Assembly (NCBI GenBank): GCA_036402215.1
Contig: DASWTI010000236.1
Location: 1-7,268, forward strand
From: DASXTS01 sp036402215
GTDB lineage: Bacteria; Actinomycetota; Actinomycetes; Mycobacteriales; Pseudonocardiaceae
Direction of reading: 5' to 3'
DNA length: 7,268 nt
Of the stretch, positions 4,483 to 7,268 are shown piece after piece (positions within the stretch are counted from its first letter, which is position 1; every line of letters starts with the position of its first letter). The notes beneath the pieces were generated by a model that worked only from the letters and a program-made list of their open reading frames with translations, did not search any database and was not told the origin of the DNA. The position numbers were made by a program, and so were the translations under genes.

Positions 4483-4950
4483 ATGCGATGTCCGTTCTGT
4501 CGCCATGCCGATTCCCGGGTGGTGGACTCGCGTGAGGTCGACGAGGGTCAGGTGATCCGGCGTCGCCGGTCGTGCACGGAGTGCGGCCGCCGCTTCACGA
4601 CGGTGGAGGAGCCGGTGCTGGCCGTGGTGAAGCGCTCCGGCGTCACCGAGCCGTTCAGCCGCGACAAGGTGGTGCGCGGCGTCCGGCGTGCCTGCCAGGG
4701 CAGGCCGGTGGACGAGGACGCGCTGCAGCAGCTCGCCCAGCGCGTGGAGGAGGCGGTCCGTTCCGGCGGCTGCGCGGAGGTTCCGAGCCACGAGGTCGGC
4801 CTGGCCATCCTCGGCCCGCTGCGTCAGCTCGACGAGGTCGCCTACCTGCGCTTCGCCAGCGTCTACCGCTCCTTCACCTCGGCGGAGGACTTCGAGAAGG
4901 AGATCGCCGACCTGCGGGCGAACGCGCGAGCGCGCCCCGAGGCCGGCTGA
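4483..4950 (+). CDS. nrdR: NrdR, transcriptional repressor of ribonucleotide reductase genes
   Basis: This 155-aa protein matches NrdR in length and layout. An N-terminal zinc ribbon starts MRCPFC with Cys3, Cys6, Cys31 and Cys34 (CTEC) as ligands, then RRFTTVEE leads into an ATP-cone domain (about residues 45-137: VVKRSGVTEPFSRDKVVRG to VAYLRFASVYRSF). The ATP cone senses ATP versus dATP, and the zinc ribbon helps bind paired NrdR boxes to repress reductase genes. ATG 4483 is chosen because NrdR proteins begin with M-x-C-P-F-C and GGAG (4469-4472) lies 10 nt upstream. The alternative GTG at 4474 lies only one base after that GGAG. It precedes nrdJ by 106 bp on the same strand and is probably cotranscribed. 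NrdR boxes in its own upstream region indicate autoregulation. The last residues (ANARARPEAG) are a variable tail. Confidence 0.98.
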   Translation: MRCPFCRHADSRVVDSREVDEGQVIRRRRSCTECGRRFTTVEEPVLAVVKRSGVTEPFSRDKVVRGVRRACQGRPVDEDALQQLAQRVEEAVRSGGCAEVPSHEVGLAILGPLRQLDEVAYLRFASVYRSFTSAEDFEKEIADLRANARARPEAG

Positions 4951-4977
4951 CCGGGAGCACCGGGAGCACCGGGAGCA
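4951..4977 (+). repeat. 9-bp tandem repeat x3 between nrdR and nrdJ
   Basis: CCGGGAGCA is repeated three times without change, beginning directly after the nrdR stop codon. It looks like slippage expansion and lengthens the intercistronic gap. Each unit contains GGGAG, but none is near a start codon. No terminator-like hairpin was noticed between the two genes. Confidence 0.9.
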
Positions 4978-5056
4978 CGGACACCACCGACCGGCGCCGA
5001 CCCAGAACGAGAACCACGAACTCATGAAGCGCAGAGCAGCACGGAGAGGGCACGTC

Positions 5057-7268
5057 ATGACCGAGACCGCCGAGACCCCCACGACGGGCGGCACGGCCGC
5101 CACGAAGGGGCGCACCGCGAGGCGCAAGCAGGGACTGCGCGTCGAGCGGGTGTTCACCACGGAGGGCGTGCACCCGTACGACGCCGTCAGCTGGGAGCGC
5201 CGCGACGTCGTCATGACCAACTGGCGGGACGGTTCGATCAACTTCGAGCAGCGGGGCGTCGAGTTCCCCGACTTCTGGTCGGTCAACGCGGTCAACATCG
5301 TGACCAGCAAGTACTTCCGCGGCGCCGTCGGCAGCTCGGAGCGTGAGTCGGGCCTGCGCCAGCTCATCGACCGCGTGGTCGGCACCTACGTCCGGGCCGG
5401 CGTGGACAACGGCTACTTCGCCACCGACGACGACGCCACGATCTTCGAGCACGAGCTCACCTGGATGCTGCTGCACCAGGTGTTCAGCTTCAACTCGCCG
5501 GTCTGGTTCAACGTCGGCACCAGCTCGCCGCAGCAGGTCAGCGCCTGCTTCATCCTGGCCGTCGACGACACGATGGACTCGATCCTCAACTGGTACAAGG
5601 AGGAGGGGCTCATCTTCAAGGGCGGCTCGGGCGCCGGCCTCAACCTCTCCCGCATCCGCTCCTCGCGTGAGCTGCTCTCCTCCGGCGGCACCGCGTCCGG
5701 CCCGGTCAGCTTCATGCGCGGCGCGGACGCCAGCGCCGGCACCATCAAGTCCGGTGGGGCCACCCGCCGCGCCGCCAAGATGGTCGTGCTCGACGTCGAT
5801 CACCCCGACATCGAGGAGTTCATCATCACCAAGGCGCGCGAGGAGAACAAGATCCGCGTGCTGCGCGACGCCGGGTTCGACATGGACCTCGGCGGCGCGG
5901 ACATCACGAGCGTGCAGTACCAGAACGCCAACAACTCCGTGCGCGTATCCGACGTGTTCATGCGTGCCGTCGAGAGCGGCGGCGAGTTCCGGCTGCGGGC
6001 CCGCACCACCGACCAGACCTGGCCGGCCGACGCCAAGAAGATCTTCCGCGACATCGCGCAGGCCGCCTGGGAGTGCGCCGACCCCGGCGTGCAGTACGAC
6101 GACACGATCAACGACTGGCACACCTGCCCGGAGTCCGGCCGGATCACCGCGTCCAACCCGTGCAGCGAGTACCTGCACCTGGACAACTCCAGCTGCAACC
6201 TCGCCTCGCTCAACCTCATGAAGTTCCTCAAGGACAACGGCACGTTCGACGCGAAGCTGTTCGTCCGCGCGGTCGAGCTCGTCATCACCGCGATGGACAT
6301 CTCGATCTGCTTCGCCGACTTCCCGACCGAGGCGATCGGCCAGACCACGGTCGACTACCGCCAGCTCGGCATCGGCTACGCCAACCTCGGCGCCCTGCTC
6401 ATGGCGATGGGCCTCGGCTACGACTCCGAGGGCGGCCGCTCGATGGCTGCCGCGATCACGAGCCTCATGACCGGTACGTCGTACAAGCGCAGCGCCGAGC
6501 TCGCCGGCATCGTCGGCCCCTACGCCGGCTACGCCCGCAACGCCGACGCCCACAAGCGCGTGATGCGCAAGCACCAGGCGGCCAACGACGTCGTCCGCGT
6601 GCTGCACACCGAGGACGGCCGCGTGCACAAGCTGGCCACCCAGGCGTGGGCCGACGTGATCAAGCTCGGCGAGAAGAACGGCTTCCGCAACGCGCAGGCC
6701 TCGGTCCTCGCGCCCACCGGCACCATCGGCTTCATGATGGACTGCGACACCACCGGCATCGAGCCCGACTTCTCGCTGGTGAAGTTCAAGAAGCTCGTCG
6801 GCGGCGGCTCGATGCAGATCGTCAACCAGACGGTGCCGCGTGCGCTCCGCAAGCTGGGCTACCAGCAGGAGCAGATCGAGGCGATCGTCGAGTACATCGC
6901 CGAGCACGGCCACGTGATCGACGCCCCCGGCCTGAAGACCGAGCACTACGAGGTCTTCGACACCGCGATGGGGGAGCGGGCCATCACCCCGATGGGCCAC
7001 GTGCGGATGATGGCGGCGGCGCAGCCGTTCCTGTCCGGCGCGATCAGCAAGACCGTGAACCTGCCGGAGACGGCCACGGTCGAGGAGATCGAGGACATCT
7101 ACCTGCAGTCCTGGAAGCTCGGCCTCAAGGCGACGGCCGTCTACCGCGACAACTGCAAGGTGGGCCAGCCGCTCTCCGGCGGCAAGGGCGACAACCAGGG
7201 CAAGTCGTCCAACGCCGACGGCGACTCGACGCAGGTCGAGCCCGAGGTCGTCGAGAAGATCGTCTACG
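5057..7268 (+). CDS. nrdJ: NrdJ, adenosylcobalamin-dependent class II ribonucleoside-diphosphate reductase (3' end missing)
   Basis: This frame runs off the right edge with 737 codons present; actinobacterial NrdJ is about 950 aa. It reduces ribonucleotides to deoxyribonucleotides using a radical made from coenzyme B12, without needing oxygen. The N-terminal block TNWRDGSINFEQRGVEFPDF is typical of this subclass. Catalytic residues are visible: the redox pair Cys164 (SACFILAVDD) and Cys380 (SSCNLASLNL), and the thiyl-radical Cys369 with Asn367 and Glu371 in NPCSEYLHLDN. The phosphate-binding loop APTGTIG is at 552-558. After YRDNCKVGQPLS (Cys700) a Gly/Asp/Ser linker begins, so the C-terminal TSCPD region and the cysteine-rich redox tail lie outside the window. 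ATG 5057 is preceded by GGAGAGGG (5043-5050) at 6 nt. An in-frame ATG at 5024 would add 11 Arg-rich residues but lacks such a site. It follows nrdR as its likely operon partner and target. No cobalamin riboswitch was seen upstream, as expected for a B12-requiring enzyme. Confidence 0.97.
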   Translation, partial: MTETAETPTTGGTAATKGRTARRKQGLRVERVFTTEGVHPYDAVSWERRDVVMTNWRDGSINFEQRGVEFPDFWSVNAVNIVTSKYFRGAVGSSERESGLRQLIDRVVGTYVRAGVDNGYFATDDDATIFEHELTWMLLHQVFSFNSPVWFNVGTSSPQQVSACFILAVDDTMDSILNWYKEEGLIFKGGSGAGLNLSRIRSSRELLSSGGTASGPVSFMRGADASAGTIKSGGATRRAAKMVVLDVDHPDIEEFIITKAREENKIRVLRDAGFDMDLGGADITSVQYQNANNSVRVSDVFMRAVESGGEFRLRARTTDQTWPADAKKIFRDIAQAAWECADPGVQYDDTINDWHTCPESGRITASNPCSEYLHLDNSSCNLASLNLMKFLKDNGTFDAKLFVRAVELVITAMDISICFADFPTEAIGQTTVDYRQLGIGYANLGALLMAMGLGYDSEGGRSMAAAITSLMTGTSYKRSAELAGIVGPYAGYARNADAHKRVMRKHQAANDVVRVLHTEDGRVHKLATQAWADVIKLGEKNGFRNAQASVLAPTGTIGFMMDCDTTGIEPDFSLVKFKKLVGGGSMQIVNQTVPRALRKLGYQQEQIEAIVEYIAEHGHVIDAPGLKTEHYEVFDTAMGERAITPMGHVRMMAAAQPFLSGAISKTVNLPETATVEEIEDIYLQSWKLGLKATAVYRDNCKVGQPLSGGKGDNQGKSSNADGDSTQVEPEVVEKIVY

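Noticed and set aside
4874..7000. Long minus-strand open frame of 708 codons antisense to nrdJ
   Set aside because: The plus strand encodes unmistakable NrdJ. The antisense translation is a His/Val/Leu/Asp-rich shadow produced by GC-biased codons.

Overview
The window is high-GC DNA with strongly GC-biased third codon positions, GTG as well as ATG starts, and actinobacterial-type SOS boxes (TCGAAC-N4-GTTCGA). Together with the gene order lexA / LysM membrane protein / nrdR / nrdJ, this points to a member of the Actinomycetota. I cannot name the genus from the sequence. The named genes form a conserved genome-maintenance neighbourhood: the SOS repressor, a probable SOS-induced cell-envelope or division factor, and the regulator and enzyme for making deoxyribonucleotides.

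Layout. Positions 1-209 may hold the start of a gene on the minus strand that runs off the left edge (weak call). At 284-1375 (+) is a secreted protein of unknown function with a C-terminal membrane anchor and beta-propeller-like features. It converges on lexA (2175-1456, -) across an 80-bp gap containing two GC hairpins. lexA is divergent from a 197-aa LysM protein (2348-2941, +). The 172-bp region between them carries two SOS boxes, one over the likely lexA -35 element and a perfect one directly against the ribosome binding site of the LysM gene. This suggests a lexA autoregulation and SOS-induction pair comparable to lexA-yneA of Bacillus and lexA-Rv2719c of Mycobacterium.

From 2942 to about 4293 there is roughly 1.35 kb with no gene I can support. 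It holds an octamer array (GTCGTTGC, five copies), a three-copy degenerate tandem repeat of about 81 bp, and several small inverted repeats. Next comes a dense control region (about 4294-4425): candidate promoter elements, two NrdR boxes 32 bp apart, and five DnaA-box-like sites with centres spaced close to multiples of one helical turn.

nrdR (4483-4950, +) is followed after 106 bp by nrdJ (5057 to the right edge, +), a coenzyme B12-dependent class II ribonucleotide reductase. Its N-terminal 737 codons are present. The two are probably one operon, with NrdR repressing its own transcription and that of nrdJ according to the adenine nucleotide/dATP state. The most interesting items are the phased DnaA-like array in the nrdR leader, the SOS-controlled LysM protein, and the repeat-rich spacer.
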